Positions 9,808 to 22,822 of a DNA stretch of 64,000 bases are shown piece after piece (positions within the stretch are counted from its first letter, which is position 1; the number at the start of each line of letters is the position of its first letter). Source of the DNA: Paramecium pentaurelia (lineage: Eukaryota; Ciliophora; Oligohymenophorea; Peniculida; Parameciidae); assembly GCA_905183005.1 (NCBI GenBank), contig CAJJDO010000003.1, positions 952,659 to 1,016,658 of the forward strand, given 5' to 3'. The translations under genes were made by a program, and so were the position numbers. The notes under the pieces were generated by a model. That model made no database searches. It was not told where the DNA came from and worked only from the letters and a program-made list of their open reading frames with translations.

Positions 9808-11499
9808 TCATTTAGCACATTTGATCTTTGCATTAACTAATCTTTAATTGAGGATATCTGTTAGTGTTTCCTTTGGCATTTTTCTCATCTAATGATAAAT
9901 AAAATGAAATTACTTATTCAAAATATCTTTGATCATTAAATCTAATATTAATGTCACTTAAATTTTTATCGAAAAATTCATTTAATTAACTAGTCTCTAA
10001 TAAATCAATAAGTCCAACTAAAAGTTTTTATTGTAAATCTTCTGTTAAATTTACTTATCTTTCTTTACTTTCTTCAATATAACTAATTAATAAAGAGGTG
10101 TATAATTTCAAATTATTAAACTATGGATTCATCAATTCATTTCTTATTTGAGTTGTTAAATCATTCTATTACATATGTCTAATAACTTTTTAAGCTTCAT
10201 TTTTAAATGATTCTATATTCATCAATAATTATTCACTTTCTCTTTGAAATGTAGAATTGAATTATTTATATTCATTACTACCTTAAAATTCTTCCCATCT
10301 ACTTTCTCTCCTATGATCTTGATCTAGTTATTTTTTTATTATTTCAGTTTAATTTTATGCCAATTTCATAAGAAAATAAGCAATGATAGCTGTCTTTTAT
10401 GAAAATGATAAGCTTCCATGAAGTTAAACTGCAGATACTGTATTTTATTCTAATAAGAATGATACCATTTAGGCTAAGAATATAATTTTACTTCTCTCTC
10501 TCAAGAGCACTCTTAAATTCTAAAAGTCTTATTATTATTATTGTTATTAAGGTTAATTATTAGTCATGTTAGTTCTATCCTATAAAACTTGGTTAGTTGA
10601 GGCTTATTTTTTAAGCATTTAAGGTAAGTTCTATATAGCATTAGTATTAGCATTGCAAGTAATTTATTTTGCTACATTTGGTTCTTCATAAAAGGTGATT
10701 TGCATTAATTATTGCCAGTCTACTCTTTTACGAGGATCAACTTGCAACATTGATCGTATTAGTTCTTCACATTTTCTTGAGAGTTGATTTACATGTTTAG
10801 GGAATGTAATCTCTTTGTTATCAATTTGCATAATTAATCTAGCTATTGATTTATCTTCAAATGGACAAAATCCAAATAAACATTCATAAAGAACTACTCC
10901 CAAAGACCAAACATCTGCTTTACAATTATAGGAACATCCTTTTAATACTTCAGGAGCCATATAGATTGGTGAACCTACCATAGTTTAAGTTAGATCATTA
11001 TTGTGAAGTAAACTTTTGCAAAAGCCAAAATCAGCTACTTTTACAATTTAATCATGAAATAGAATGTTGGATGGCTTTAAATCTCTATGGAGTATATTTT
11101 CACGGACCAATGATCTAATATAGATATATTTAATTACCTGAATGCATTTAGAATTTAAGCAAATATCTTCATAGTTTCTGGTTCTGTTAAGAATTTTCTC
11201 TTTTATAATAATGCTTCTAATGTATCACCATTGCAAAAGTCATAAATCAAATACATATTATTTTATGTTTTAAGCATTTCAATAAATTTAACTATATTTT
11301 GATTATCTATTTTTGATAGTGTTTGTATCTCATTAATAGTAAATTCATGTAATTTTGGGACCTCTCTAAATTTTTCCAATTTGACTACTTTGATTGCAAC
11401 AATTTGATCATTTTTCATATTTTTAGCCCTATAAACTTTACCATATTGTCCACTTCCTATAACATCTTATAGAACATAATTTTCAATCACTTTGCTCAT
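9808..11499 (-). CDS. Ser/Thr protein kinase, ULK/ATG1-like
   Basis: Starts at ATG 11499 (MSKVIENYVLQDVIGSGQYG). Introns: 11115-11137 (23 nt) and 9889-9913 (25 nt, GTAATTTC...CATTAG). The second gives a clean stop at 9810-9808 and avoids overlap with the TLK gene. All kinase landmarks are present: GSGQYGKVYRAK, VAIKVVKL, ILHRDLKPSNILF, VADFGFCKS, GSPIYMAPEVL and KADVWSLGVVLYECLFG. The GSPxYMAPE form, short hinge and WSLGVVLYE pattern are those of ULK/Aurora-like ciliate kinases. After the catalytic domain a Gln-rich linker leads to a ~250-residue helical tail (FYLSLDE, EESKERQVNLTEDLQQ). ULK assignment is moderate; the kinase call is firm. Confidence 0.88.
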
Positions 11500-11647
11500 T
11501 TCAGTTAATTAATAATTTAAAATAAAAACCAACAACTAAATATTAATACATATTAAATTTATCAATATATGTTATAATTAATAAATTCTTCATTTTTTAA
11601 TTGTATAAGTCATGAGTTTATCATCCATGACTATATTAATATAATAA

Positions 11648-12280
11648 ATGGAAATTTAATTAAATGAGGAATAATAAAAAATATACAATTTAGTAGTAAA
11701 TTCAAAGAAATTAGGAATCACTAAAGCAAATCTAGCCAAAAATGCTGGACTTAATTCAAAAGAAGTTGAAAAGATAATTAAAACATTAGAAAATAGAGAT
11801 AAAATCAAATCAGTTCGTCCTAATGGTAGAACAACAGGAGTTAAACTTTGGATAGATTTTAATTAAACACTTGATTCAAGTTTACCCACAAATGTTTTTA
11901 GAACAGCTGATTAGGGTGTAGATGATGATTTAATTGAAAGAATAAAATAAAAACTAATATATTTTATGTAGTAATAATGTGATGGTAAAGCATCAAAAGA
12001 TGAAATACGTAGAGTTTACAAAGCTTAATAATCAGAACATTATGATGAGACAGATTTTGATCGCATAATCAATCTTTTGAAATATGATTCAATTCTAATT
12101 GAGGAAGAAAATTCTTTCTTCAAATTAAATCCATTTAAATAATAAAAATTCTAATTTTATTTATCTTATTTGCCTTGTTAAGTATTTTAATAAATATAAT
12201 TATTATAGACATGTCCTGTATTTAATTAATGTAAACCTGGTAATACAATTAGTCCAGAGAAGTGTGTTTTTGAATGGTGA
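11648..12280 (+). CDS. RPC34: RNA polymerase III subunit C34 (RPC6)
   Basis: Subunit of the Pol III-specific initiation subcomplex (RPC34/POLR3F family), acting in the nucleus at tRNA and 5S promoters. Single exon from ATG 11648 (MEIQLNEEQQKIYNLVVNSK) to TGA 12278-12280, 210 aa. The N-terminal winged helix shows ITKANLAKNAGLNSKEVEK, then TGVKLWIDFNQTLD. A second winged helix follows (SKDEIRRVYKAQ, INLLKYDSILIEE). The C-terminus, CPVFNQCKPGNTISPEKC followed by VFEW, matches the conserved Cys-containing end of C34. Human RPC6 is about 316 aa, so the linker regions here are clearly shortened. The short length is unusual but the ends are intact. Confidence 0.85.
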
Positions 12281-12357
12281 TTGTAATTAAATTAGTATAA
12301 TAAAGATATTTAAATAAATAATAATAAGATTGGAATAATGTAATAATGAAATAAGTT

Positions 12358-15300
12358 TCAATAAAATTATTCTTCTGACATATAAAATTGTTGACTAGTA
12401 AATCTACTTTAAGCTAAATTATGATGAGTATTAGTCAATTTAGATTGGGTTGTCATATCTTCAGTAGTATTGAAAGGTTTTATTACTGAAGTACTAGTTT
12501 TTAATAACTAAATAAGTTAATAATATAAATTACTTGTCTTTTGGAAAATATGGAACATGTGTATCCTAATCGCATAATAAATCTTTATAAATGATTACAT
12601 AACATATCTTATCCACACATTTTGTGAATGGCAGCTAATCTTTAATAGAAAGCTTTGAATTCATAATAAGTTATGTTTTCATGCTTTCCTTTTTTATAAT
12701 ATTTTCTAAGTAATTCTTATACATTTTCAATTCCTTTAGTTTTTTTGTTTTAAATTTGATTAAATAAAGTTCTTAAAAAAGTTTCTCCTTTTAATTCATT
12801 AGGTTTGATTATTTGTAATTATTTACCATCATTTTCTTAATTCTATATTGATTTTACCATCTCTTCATAAGACAACTAATCTACTTAATCTATATTTAAA
12901 TCAGCTGCCATATTAAAAATATATTAAGCTTCATCTTAATCAAATTATTCTTATGGATCTATAGGTTATCTGGAAGGTTACCTTTAAACAGTAGAATCTT
13001 TCTTTTATTTTTCTTAATAAAATTTAGTTGATTTTTATTTAAAATTTTAATTTTAATTTTAATTTTGACTTCTTTATATATCCATTTGTTTCTATGATCC
13101 TTATTTTGATCCCATTTATGCTTAATCATCTTCTGATTCATATTTTAATAGAGATTCTTAAGATTATTATTTACTATGATTTTTTGTTTAAGTAGAACTC
13201 ACTCTTTCAGTATCAAATCCATATTTTTGAACAACATTTCTAAAAGATTATTATTGCTTAATCAAAGCATTTTAATCTTCAGAAGATTAATTTAAATTTC
13301 TTTATTAAATCATAACAGGAATTGCTTCAATAAGTTTCTATTAAATTTCATTAGGTAATCCCATATTTAAAATGAAGTTTTCTATAAAATTAGTTAATAA
13401 TTCAATATCTGTTTATTATTCTTATTCTACCATTCTTTATTTCCATTATGCAATATATTCAGCTGGATTTTCATCATTTAATTTTATAGCCATTTTAATT
13501 GGTTATTAAATGGTAGTACTTGATCTTCTTATATGTGATTATGAAGATTATTATGAAGAAATACGAGATTTTGAATGTCTACTGACTTCATCTTCTTCTT
13601 TAATTAAATGTATCCTTGTTTTATTATTTTCTATTATTCTAGTTGATCCTCTATTTGAAATTATTCCAGATTATTAATCTTCTTGAATATCTCTTATTGT
13701 ATCAGTTGATTTTCTGGGAAATTTATTTTTTGTTTTATTTGATAATAATGTTTCAGATTTTTTATTTCCTCTAATTTATTTATTTTATTATGGAGTATTA
13801 GAAATTTGAGTATTTTATTATCCTTATTGAAATTATGATTAATCATAAAATTCAGTTTATATTCTTCTATCTGTAGGACTTGAATCATTTTTCCTTTCAG
13901 TCAAAGTTAATTTTCTTCCTGATGTTGTCCTTTATGTATCTTAAATAGTTTAAGCTTAAGTTAGATCAATATCTGGGATAGTTGAATCACCCATCTTCAT
14001 TTAATTAACAGTAGATTTTCTTACAATAGAGGAAGTTAATTATTAATCAGATTTTGAGATTGAACTCATCTTTCTTAATAATTGTGCATTATCATTATTA
14101 GGAGATACACTTTTTCTGATTTATTGTTATGATTGTTATTAAAATAACAATCCACTTTTTTGCATTTGTTCTTCATCTAATTCTTATATTGACTTTTAAT
14201 CAAGTGTAGTTTATTTATTAGGTTATTTGGATGGATGAAGTTCTGTAGATGAATGTAATAAACCTCTTTTATTTTATTATTAATCTGATGTTTGACTATT
14301 ATTTTTTGAAATCTTTTAATCTTTTTAAGATTGAATATGTTGTGTAAAACTCATTCTATATACAACATCAGTACTTTATCTTTTTGTATAATCACTATAC
14401 TAAATCTATCTATTTGATTCTCCACGATATCCAATTGAAATATTATCTTCATCTTGAGGAAAATCAAATTAAGATTTAACCTTACTATTAGCTCTTGGTG
14501 AATCTTTATTAGATTGATCTTAACTATTACCAAAATCCATTTATAGACTTTTTTAATCTGCTGGTATTGATTTCTTTTTATTTAATTCTCCTGTTAATTG
14601 ATATAATCTTTATTATAATTCTTAATTTTCTTTTTATAATTTCTATATTTATTATTGCATAGTTTGATCTGAGACTTGAATTGCTTGATCTTAAAATGTT
14701 TTACTAGTTATAACTAACAATTGCTTTTCTAATTTTTATTTATCATATAAGAGTTAAGTTCGTTCTTACTCTATAGTCTTTTCAGCAATTTTAGTTGATT
14801 CAATTTCTATATTTAATTACATAATTTAGTTTTCCATCTACCTCACCTTATTCCATAATTCTGCATTCTCCATAAACTTTTTATCCAATTCTGCATTTTT
14901 ATTTGATAATTCCTTTTACAATTATTCTGTATTATCAGCTCTTCTAAGGGGTGGACCTTTACGTTCCTTATTTGAACTGGACAACAATTATTATGAATTT
15001 TATTAAGGTAATTTCTTTTCAGTATCTTATTTAACTCTTCTAACTATAAATCCAGACACAAATTTCATTAATACTTTATATGTCTCATGTTATACATTTT
15101 GATAACTCTCATTAATATAATCTATGAATTCATTTAAAATGTTAGGTATCATGTCTTATTATATTTGTTATTTTTAAGTATCCAATATTACAGTTTCAAT
15201 ATCCATTGTCTTTTAAATCATTTATTTATGTACTCCCTTTAATTTATCAGTTACCTATTAAGTTTATAAAGAATATCTGTAATCAATTCTTTCATTTAGA

Positions 15301-16089
15301 AATTTCTATAATTCCATACTATGTTTATCACTTTCTTTTACAATCTCTTATAATTTACTTTCATGATATTCCTAAACAATTATATTAATAATATACCTTC
15401 TTAAAATTTCTCATAACTTCCAAAATATCAAGATTTGTATCTGTTCCTTATGATATGCATAACTTTATTTTTGGATCATATCGTTTCATAACAATTTACA
15501 CATTTAATTTATTACTTTGTTTTAAAACTTCATTTAAGATACATTTCTGATGATCATCTAATTCATATTACATTCTTGATGAATTATTAAATGTTCTATC
15601 ATTCTGTTGATCAAAAGAATTCAATCGTATAGATGGCAATATATTTGAGTTTTTGCTACTTAATTAACGATTCTTTATTCGCTCATTTTCTGTTAACGGT
15701 GATTAGAAGCCTCCAACTCTAGCTCCTCCCAACCTACCAGTTTGACCTCCTTCCATCATTCTCTTTTTCATTCGTTACATCAAATCTGCTCTAGACAATG
15801 GTTCAAGTTCATGCTCCCCTTCTGTTTACATTTGATTGATATTCTAAACTGATTTCAATACATCCTTCCAAACTTACGTATATCTATTTATAGCATGACT
15901 ATAATCATTTTAATCTCTAGCTTAAAGCATATAACATAGTTCATTTGATGTAAGCTCTAAATCTTATAAAAATTTTGGTAAACTAATAGAACTTCCTTGT
16001 TTAAGAACATTTTTGCTTAAACCCATAAGAAATTCTCCTATTTTCTCTAATGTTGCTTTTTCCTACTAAGAAGCTGGAGTAAAAATCAT
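12358..16089 (-). CDS. Large coiled-coil / low-complexity protein, ~1,226 aa
   Basis: Starts at ATG 16089 (MIFTPASQQEKATLEKIGEF) and ends at TGA 12360-12358, with two introns (15372-15396 and 12508-12533). Residues 1-130 are globular and basic (LSRADLMQRMKKRMMEGG, GRLGGARVGGFQ). Residues about 200-330 are helical (HESKLQEIVKESDKHSME, GFIVRRVKQDTEKK), followed by a coiled coil (LDKKFMENAELWNKVRQ). A very long Ser/Gln/Asn-rich region follows. The C-terminal part is folded (MAIKLNDENPAEYIAQ, ELLTNFIENFILNMGLP, ITYYEFKAFYQRLAAIH), but I cannot name a family. Its 5' end is 46 bp from the stop of the OFD1 gene on the same strand. A cytoskeletal or basal-body role is only a guess from context. Confidence 0.75.
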
Positions 16090-16098
16090 TAAGCGTAT

Positions 16099-16130
<32 letters not shown>

Positions 16131-16135
16131 CTAAG
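16090..16135. repeat. TA dinucleotide repeat in a 46-bp spacer
   Basis: Between the OFD1 stop and the start of the next minus-strand gene lies a (TA)n tract of about 12 units (around 16099-16122). It is the whole intergenic region and must carry any 3' end signal for OFD1 and the promoter of the downstream gene. Confidence 0.8.
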
Positions 16136-18059
16136 TCACATAAGTTCTGAATATGTTTCCTCGATAATATTTTATTACTATTAATGTGTTCCTCCTTATC
16201 CTGGCTTCTTTTAAAATACACCACTCTAAATTACTTAAGATTGAGCATCTTCTCCAGTCTAAAATATCTTACCACCTTAATAATCCTCATGTAACTTTGA
16301 TCTATATTACACTCCTCCAATCTATGAATAATTAACTGAACTATTGTAAACATCCCAAACATTATCAAATTTCAATGCAGGTTCTGTATTAAGAGATACA
16401 ACAGCATTTTCTTATAATCTTTTAATTTCTTCTCTTCTTCTCATTCTATTCTCATCTAATTCATTATGAATTTACTTCATTTTATTATTGTGGTCCTAAA
16501 AATTATATTACATTAATTATGAATCAGCTATGTTTCCTTTAAATAAAGCAGATTAAATATCAAAATTAGGTGAATGATTCTCTTTAACTTATAAATCTTT
16601 GATAAGAAGTTCTTAAGCTTCAACCTTTTTTTAATATTATTCTATTTCTTTTTATAATTTTTTGATTTATTCTTATTAAAGTACTTTATGATCATTTAAC
16701 ATTCCATCCTTATGATTAATAGTTGTTTTATAAAGTGCCATTTCTTCTTCTTTTAATCTAATATCTGTTTCATATTTTCTACATAATTCTTAATCTCTTC
16801 TCTAAGCATCACTTACTGCTCTTAAATTTTCTTTCATTTATTCATATTCATATTCCATTTCCTTTCTTCTCTTTTTAACTTCCCTTACTTATTCAACATA
16901 CTTTTTATTTTCTTCTACCAATTATTCATTTTCTCTTTATAAAGTCTTTATTGTTGATTTCAAATTCTCCATATTTCTAAGATCTCCCTCTAATTATTTA
17001 AGTTTATTTCTTATTTATTCTCTTTCCTCATAAAATTCAGTTTCAGCAGATGCTTTAGCTGCATGAATTTATGCTTCATATTTTCTTTTAATCACATCTT
17101 CATTACCATTTGCTTCTGCCAATTTCTTTGACAAATCTCTTTCCATTACATCTAATTTAGCCTTTTAAAATTTCAAACTCTCCTCATTAGAAATTCTCTA
17201 TTTTTCTATTTCTTATTCTTTTAATTTTATTATCTCATGTTCCTTCAATATCTTTTATCTATATTAATAATTCAAAGACTCTAATTCTTTTGTTTTTTAT
17301 GCAGCCATTTTTAATGTATCATTTTCTCTTTCTCTTAAAACATTTAATTTCTCTTAGAAATTCTTCTCTAATTCTTCTCTATAATCTTATAATTTTTATC
17401 TGTATTTATCAGCCTCTTCCAACCTAATATGTTATGCTTCAAATTCTCTTATTCTAGTTGTCTCTGTAGCAATCTCTGTTTTCAAACGTTACTCATATTC
17501 TCTCTTCATCTTAAGAATACGTTCCTCCATATCATATTAAGGTTTAAGTAATTCATTTTCAATTTTACTTTTGTACATATTATCAACCATGCTTAATTTT
17601 TATTCCAAATTTATTACAGCATCCCCATAGAATGTTTAAGTAGCTGCATTTGATTTAAGAGGTTCCTTAGGTTTAAGAAGCATTATATCACTAAACATTT
17701 ATGATAAAATTGATCCTTATAAATTATCAATTTTTAAAAGTATTTTCAATTCTTCCTTATTCAATAAAGCTGCACCAAAAGTAGTTTCTGGTATAAAAAC
17801 AGATCTAAAATATATTAAAAAAGTACAATGAATAATCCATTTTGGCCTCTCGTAAATAATCTGCTACTGCACTAGCTAACACTCTTTTTAATAACATTTC
17901 ACTTTCTGATACTTTATCTGAAGAAGGAATTTTCTTTTATTACATTTACAGTCTCTCCAAAAGCTTGTATCTAAGTTATGTTTTCATATTTTCCACCATT
18001 CCTTCCTTTTATAGTTCTTACTATAATTGAAATTTAAGATCGTTAAACGATTAATCCAT
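16136..18059 (-). CDS. OFD1: OFD1-like centriolar/basal-body protein
   Basis: Orthologue of OFD1, a centriole distal-end protein needed for basal-body docking and ciliogenesis. Start at ATG 18059 (MDQSFNDLKFQLQQELQKEG), chosen because the upstream residues and MVENMKTQLRYKLLERLQ match the OFD1 N-terminus. One 22-nt intron (17805-17826) interrupts the LisH-type motif: VLASAVADYLREAKMDYS joined to LSVFIPETTFGAALL, closely following the vertebrate pattern of a LisH ending in YSLSVF.PE. The remaining ~480 residues are continuous coiled coil (KRRKEMEYEYEQMKENLRA), as in OFD1. Stop TGA 16138-16136, giving 633 aa; animal OFD1 is about 1,000 aa, so the coiled-coil tail is shorter. OFD1 has been studied experimentally in Paramecium basal bodies. 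Confidence 0.88.
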
Positions 18060-18337
18060 TTGAAAATATATTATAAAAAATAATTTAAAAATTAATAATA
18101 GGAAATTAATTGTTATCAATAGTTCATTCTTTAAATTTAACTAATGACTTCTATAATAATTCTGATATTATTTTAATTGCATTTCATAATTTTACCTTTT
18201 CATCAATTAAATTTGTGGAGAATTGTTGATATATTATTTTAATATTTGTTATGTAATAAAGCTTGAGTGATTCTATTGACTTTTGCTAATTGTCATCTAA
18301 TCATAAATAATCATTGCAATTTCCATTATTAGGAATC

Positions 18338-20431
18338 ATGAATAAAGAATTAGAATAGATAATGTTTTAGTGTAATATTAAATTACTCTAACAAAAAGTT
18401 ATTATGTTGTTTGGTTTTCCTTCAATTAAGGTGGATAGTGAAAGAATTTACAAATATTTGAAAGGAATTAAACATTAAAGTCATTTTGAACAACTAAAAA
18501 AAATTAGAACTTTAATAAGTTTTATAGGGGAATCGACTCAAATCACTAATTGGAATGAAAGAGTTCATATAATTAGTTTGAGAGTCCAATAATTTTTCAA
18601 TATTAAAGGATTATAAATACAATGGAGTGAGTTATAATGGAAAAATGAAATTGATTCTATTTTTACTTTTAGAACTAACAATCTTTATTATGATACAATA
18701 CCAAATAAAGTATTTTCATATTTAAATTTATTTAATACAATTGGCATTAAATTACCATCAGAATTATAGAATCTATAACATTAAACAATTAATTAAATAT
18801 AAACTTCCAATCTGACAGATGACTTTAATTTCTTATGTGATATTGATGAATTCAACATTATTAGAAATTTTAGGATTTTTATTTAGAAATTGATAAATTA
18901 ATTTAATGGATTTATGGATTTATTATTGAAAATTGAAACAAAAAATAATGTTGATTTATTAAGCATTAAACATTGCTACTAAACTTTATGCCAAGAATTA
19001 TATCATATACTCATCTCTTACACTCCTAAACATATTTATGATGAACATTCAACTAATTCTCAAAAATAAACGTTAATTTTAAATTTTAAACCACAAGAAA
19101 AACATTAATCATTAGTATTCAAAAAAATTCCAATTCCTACTACTTCTTTAACAACAATTATTTAAGGAAACTTTTAATCAAAGTCAAAATAATAAAAGAA
19201 AAAGATAAAATAAGAATAACATTTATATTAAAGATCATCTATCATAGATTATAGTTTAGATTAATATAAAAACAATTAAATTGAGAATAAATCTAAAATT
19301 ATTTATTATGATGATAATAATGACTTAATTTAAAAATTGTAAAATTAATTAATAAATAATGTAAGTTTTTTTAATCACTCTATAAATTCTGATGACTCTT
19401 TCCAAAAAATACAATAAAAAATATTAACATATGAATATTTATAATATAAACTTGAATAAGTAGGATACCCTTGTATAAGTTTGAATGAAAATGATTTAAT
19501 CTAAGTACTTTAAGATCATAAACTTTATAATAAAGATAAGACAAATTTAATTATTAAACTAATTAATATAATATCCGAATCTTTTATTAGTAGGAATAGT
19601 GATGAAGATGTAACAGAATAATTAAGATAATAAACTTTAAAATATCTATTAGAAATTAAAATTGATATTCCAAAATAAGAGTTAAATCAAATTTTAAATG
19701 AATAATGCATTACAAAATAAAAAATGTCAATCTATGATAATTTATAAAATAAGACGTTCTCTTATGAAGTATTATCTTAAATAATAGATCGTAAATTTCC
19801 AGAATAAATTAATTAAATGAAATGTTTATCAACAAAAATTATATTTTAATAATGTAATATTTAATCATTACTTGATATTTTTAATTTTTAGGAATTACAA
19901 AATATTAGAGTTTTACGATAATATATTTATGAAATTTACACAAGTCTTTAGACTTTAATTAATTTCAAATAACAATCTGAAGTTGATTTTGATAGTAAAG
20001 TTGTATAAGAATTTAGATTAATGGAAAAATAATTTTTAAATGTATTAAATTAATCTCTCAATTTTCAAGTAGATTCAAATTAGGTTTATTTCTAAAACTA
20101 ATATGTATCTGAAGGGGAATTTGATGAACTATTTTGTTTAAAATTGAAAGATTAATTTATATAAAAATAAGATTTTAATATAATTAAGGATTAGCCTATA
20201 ATTAGAAATAGAAATAAAGAATTTGAATAAATATATGAATAAAATAATGATTAATCAAATTAAGATGTATTTTATATGCTTAATCTTGATTAATCACCAT
20301 TTGATTTATAATATTCACCAAATTAATGGGATTCAACTCGATTTAACTTTATGAATAATGGATAATAATAGTTGGAAGATTTAGAATATATTACAAGTAC
20401 AGAATTTTGTTCTTTGTAATTTAGCAAATGA
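18338..20431 (+). CDS. Hypothetical protein, ~697 aa
   Basis: One uninterrupted ciliate-code frame of almost 700 codons from ATG 18338 (MNKELEQIMFQCNIKLLQQ) to TGA 20429-20431. The N-terminal third is mixed alpha/beta (VIMLFGFPSIKVDSERIYK, LISFIGESTQITNWNERVH). The middle is Lys/Gln-rich and low in complexity. The C-terminal half is helical with an Asp/Gln-rich end (QDVFYMLNLDQSPFDLQY). I recognise no domain. Several GTA...TAG strings occur, but none is needed to keep the frame, so no intron is called. It is transcribed divergently from OFD1, with 278 bp between starts. Confidence 0.7.
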
Positions 20432-20520
20432 AATTAATTTAATTTATATTTATATATATTAAATTAAATTAATTTATAAAATGTAAAGAAGGAGTAAATT
20501 TATATAATTTAATAAGTAAA

Positions 20521-22782
20521 TCAACGTTATTGAATAGGAACTTTAGTCTTTTTAACAGACTCACTTCTTTTATAAAGAAATCCTTTCTATAAAATAAATT
20601 ATGATAAATTTTACATTAGATTAACGATTAAGAGTAGCTAATTATATAGCAATTTATTAAGCAAGTTATTTAGATGAATCATCTCCAGTTATTGTGCTTA
20701 TTTAAGTACGATATCTCATTTAAGCTGTTTTTACACCATTTGATTAATTTTTTAAATTGGCTTAGCTAGTTTTTCTAGAATTGGAAAGAGATCTACTAGC
20801 AGAGATAGTTGTCTTAAATTATGAAGTCATAAATGGATTAAAAGTCTTTTAATTTTCTTGGACTTTGGATGTAGCTTAATATTTTTGTTTTAAGATAGTT
20901 ATAGGTGTATGTTTTTATTTTAATTTTTCTTAAGTTAATTTGGCCTATTGATTAAGTATTTAATTCATTAGGATTTCTACTCTTTATCTTATATCAGTTG
21001 AATTAAGAGAGTTATTATTTTTTTAAATAAATAATTTCTGCTATTATTAAGGAGACTTTTCTGTTTCATCATGCCAAGTATCAAATTTTTTATCTGTATC
21101 AGGTTATGTAAATATATGTTTTTGAGCAAGTAATGCTTGTTTCTTAGCTAATATAGTTTTTTATATTTTTTGGAATGTTGTTTCTGTTTCTTTAGATTAT
21201 TTGTTTTCTGTTTCTTTAGTTTATTTTGTTTCTGTTTCTTTAGATTATTTGTTTTAATTAGGGACTTTAATAATAATAACAACTTTATTAGAGAGAGTGG
21301 ATTTATTGTTATAAGGATGTGGTTTCAATAATTTAGTATGATATTCTACTTCCTCATCTTCTGGCTATATAATTATATTTTGAATAAATTACTATAGATT
21401 ATTTGTCTACTCCATATAATTTTTGATAGACTTGATAAATCTAATTGAATATTGCACTAGAATGTGGCACATAAGTATAGAATATTTCTACTGCTTTGCC
21501 TAACCATATTTCAACAGTTAATTTATTTGATTAAAGATTTATGAATCTTAGTTCAGTTGATATACTATAGAAACTTAATCCTGTTAGCATAATCTAATGA
21601 ATTAATTGATAAGATTTACTAATTCTAAAATGACTTCTTCAGCCATTACCATCTCATAACTATTAATAGGAAATAATTCTTCTAAATCTACATAAGTTAA
21701 TTACATCAACCCTAAAATTTACATTTATAACATAGGATGTGTATCATCAATAATAGTAAATAATTTATTTTATTAATTATTTTAGGATTAAAATACATAT
21801 TCAGAAGCAAAAAGTGATTAACTTCTATTTTAAAAATTTCGAATCATTAAATTTTGTGTACTCATAACGTCATAAGATTTATCATCGTTTGGTAGCATAC
21901 TTTTAATAGAAATCAAAATTTCTTTAAAGACAACTTCTACAATTTATGGATAAGATAGAATTTAGGATTATTATTAAGGTAGATTGGATGTCTAATTCTT
22001 TTATAAAGGAGAACTGACTTCTGAATTAGCTCTTTGTTTTTTATTGATTGATGATGATACAGTAATGTGTTAACACAATTTTATAGTATTCTATATAATA
22101 CTCTTTAAAATTCTTAAAGCACTTTTGGCCATTTCTAAGGCCTGTTTATTTCTGATATAAAATATAGATTTTACTTTTTAGTTTCTGAAAATAGAAGAGT
22201 AATCTAAAAGATGAGTCTCAATCTCAATAACTTATTTTAGATTGTTTTGGCTAAGCTTAAACTTTCAGATGGAGTCTTTTTAAGTGTTTTTCCTTTAATC
22301 TTAAGAATCTATACACAATCTAACAACATTTCTAAAGCTTCATTTTAGGCTGCATATTTCTTAAGTATTATGGCATAATTTATTTTTGAGAATAAAACAG
22401 ATGTGTATTATATTTGAATCCTAAGGTAAAGGTTTGGATTACTAATTCTATGTATAAAATTCTAACAGTTTGGCTGCTCTATAATGATACTCTAAGGCTT
22501 GATATTCAGAGATATCTTCTTATATGGCCATGTTAGTAAGATCAGTCATAATGAAATCTGGGACATCAGGTTTTATGTAAATAATTTCTTAATGTTCTTC
22601 AGTCTGAATGAAATAGAAAATTAAGGTATTACTTAAACAAGAAAATTCTATTCTGTATTTAACAGCTCTCTCTTGAAAATGATTTTTTTCAATCTAACAA
22701 TATCTATGGGAGACTTATTTGATAATTAAGCTGGTGTCATAACATTTTTATGATGAAAGGTGTGTGCTTCTAATTTAATCAT
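20521..22782 (-). CDS. Hypothetical protein, ~718 aa, helical N-terminus
   Basis: Start at ATG 22782 (MIKLEAHTFHHKNVMTPAQ). Introns: 22604-22632 (29 nt, ends CAG), 22442-22466, 22152-22174 (ends CAG) and 20587-20614. Residues about 60-140 look like helical hairpins (YQALEYHYRAAKLNPNLYL, SKINYAIILKKYAAQNEAL, MLLDCVQILK) of TPR- or MIT-like type. A Ser/Gln-rich linker and a second helical block follow (VDLEELFPINSYEMVMAEE). The C-terminal 250 residues are low in complexity with a KETE-type tandem repeat and many Lys/Gln. The last intron changes the C-terminus to KGFLYKRSESVKKTKVPIQ. No family is assigned; the frames and splice sites are well supported. Confidence 0.7.
21178..21255 (-). repeat. 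Three-copy ~24-nt tandem repeat inside the 20521-22782 gene
   Basis: On the coding strand the unit CTAAAGAAACAGAAA is repeated three times with variable spacers. It encodes the peptide series SKETETKQTKETENKQSKE followed by TET. The repeat is in frame and acidic/basic alternating, typical of a flexible linker. Confidence 0.75.
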
Positions 22783-22822
22783 TTATTTATATAATTTATA
22801 TATCTATATATCTGATGTTTTA

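Noticed and set aside
12959..13141. A 60-codon standard-code frame on the minus strand, MNQKMIKHKWDQNKDHRN...
   Set aside because: It is an alternative frame of the large coiled-coil gene at 12358-16089, which is continuous in another frame with ciliate-code Gln codons.
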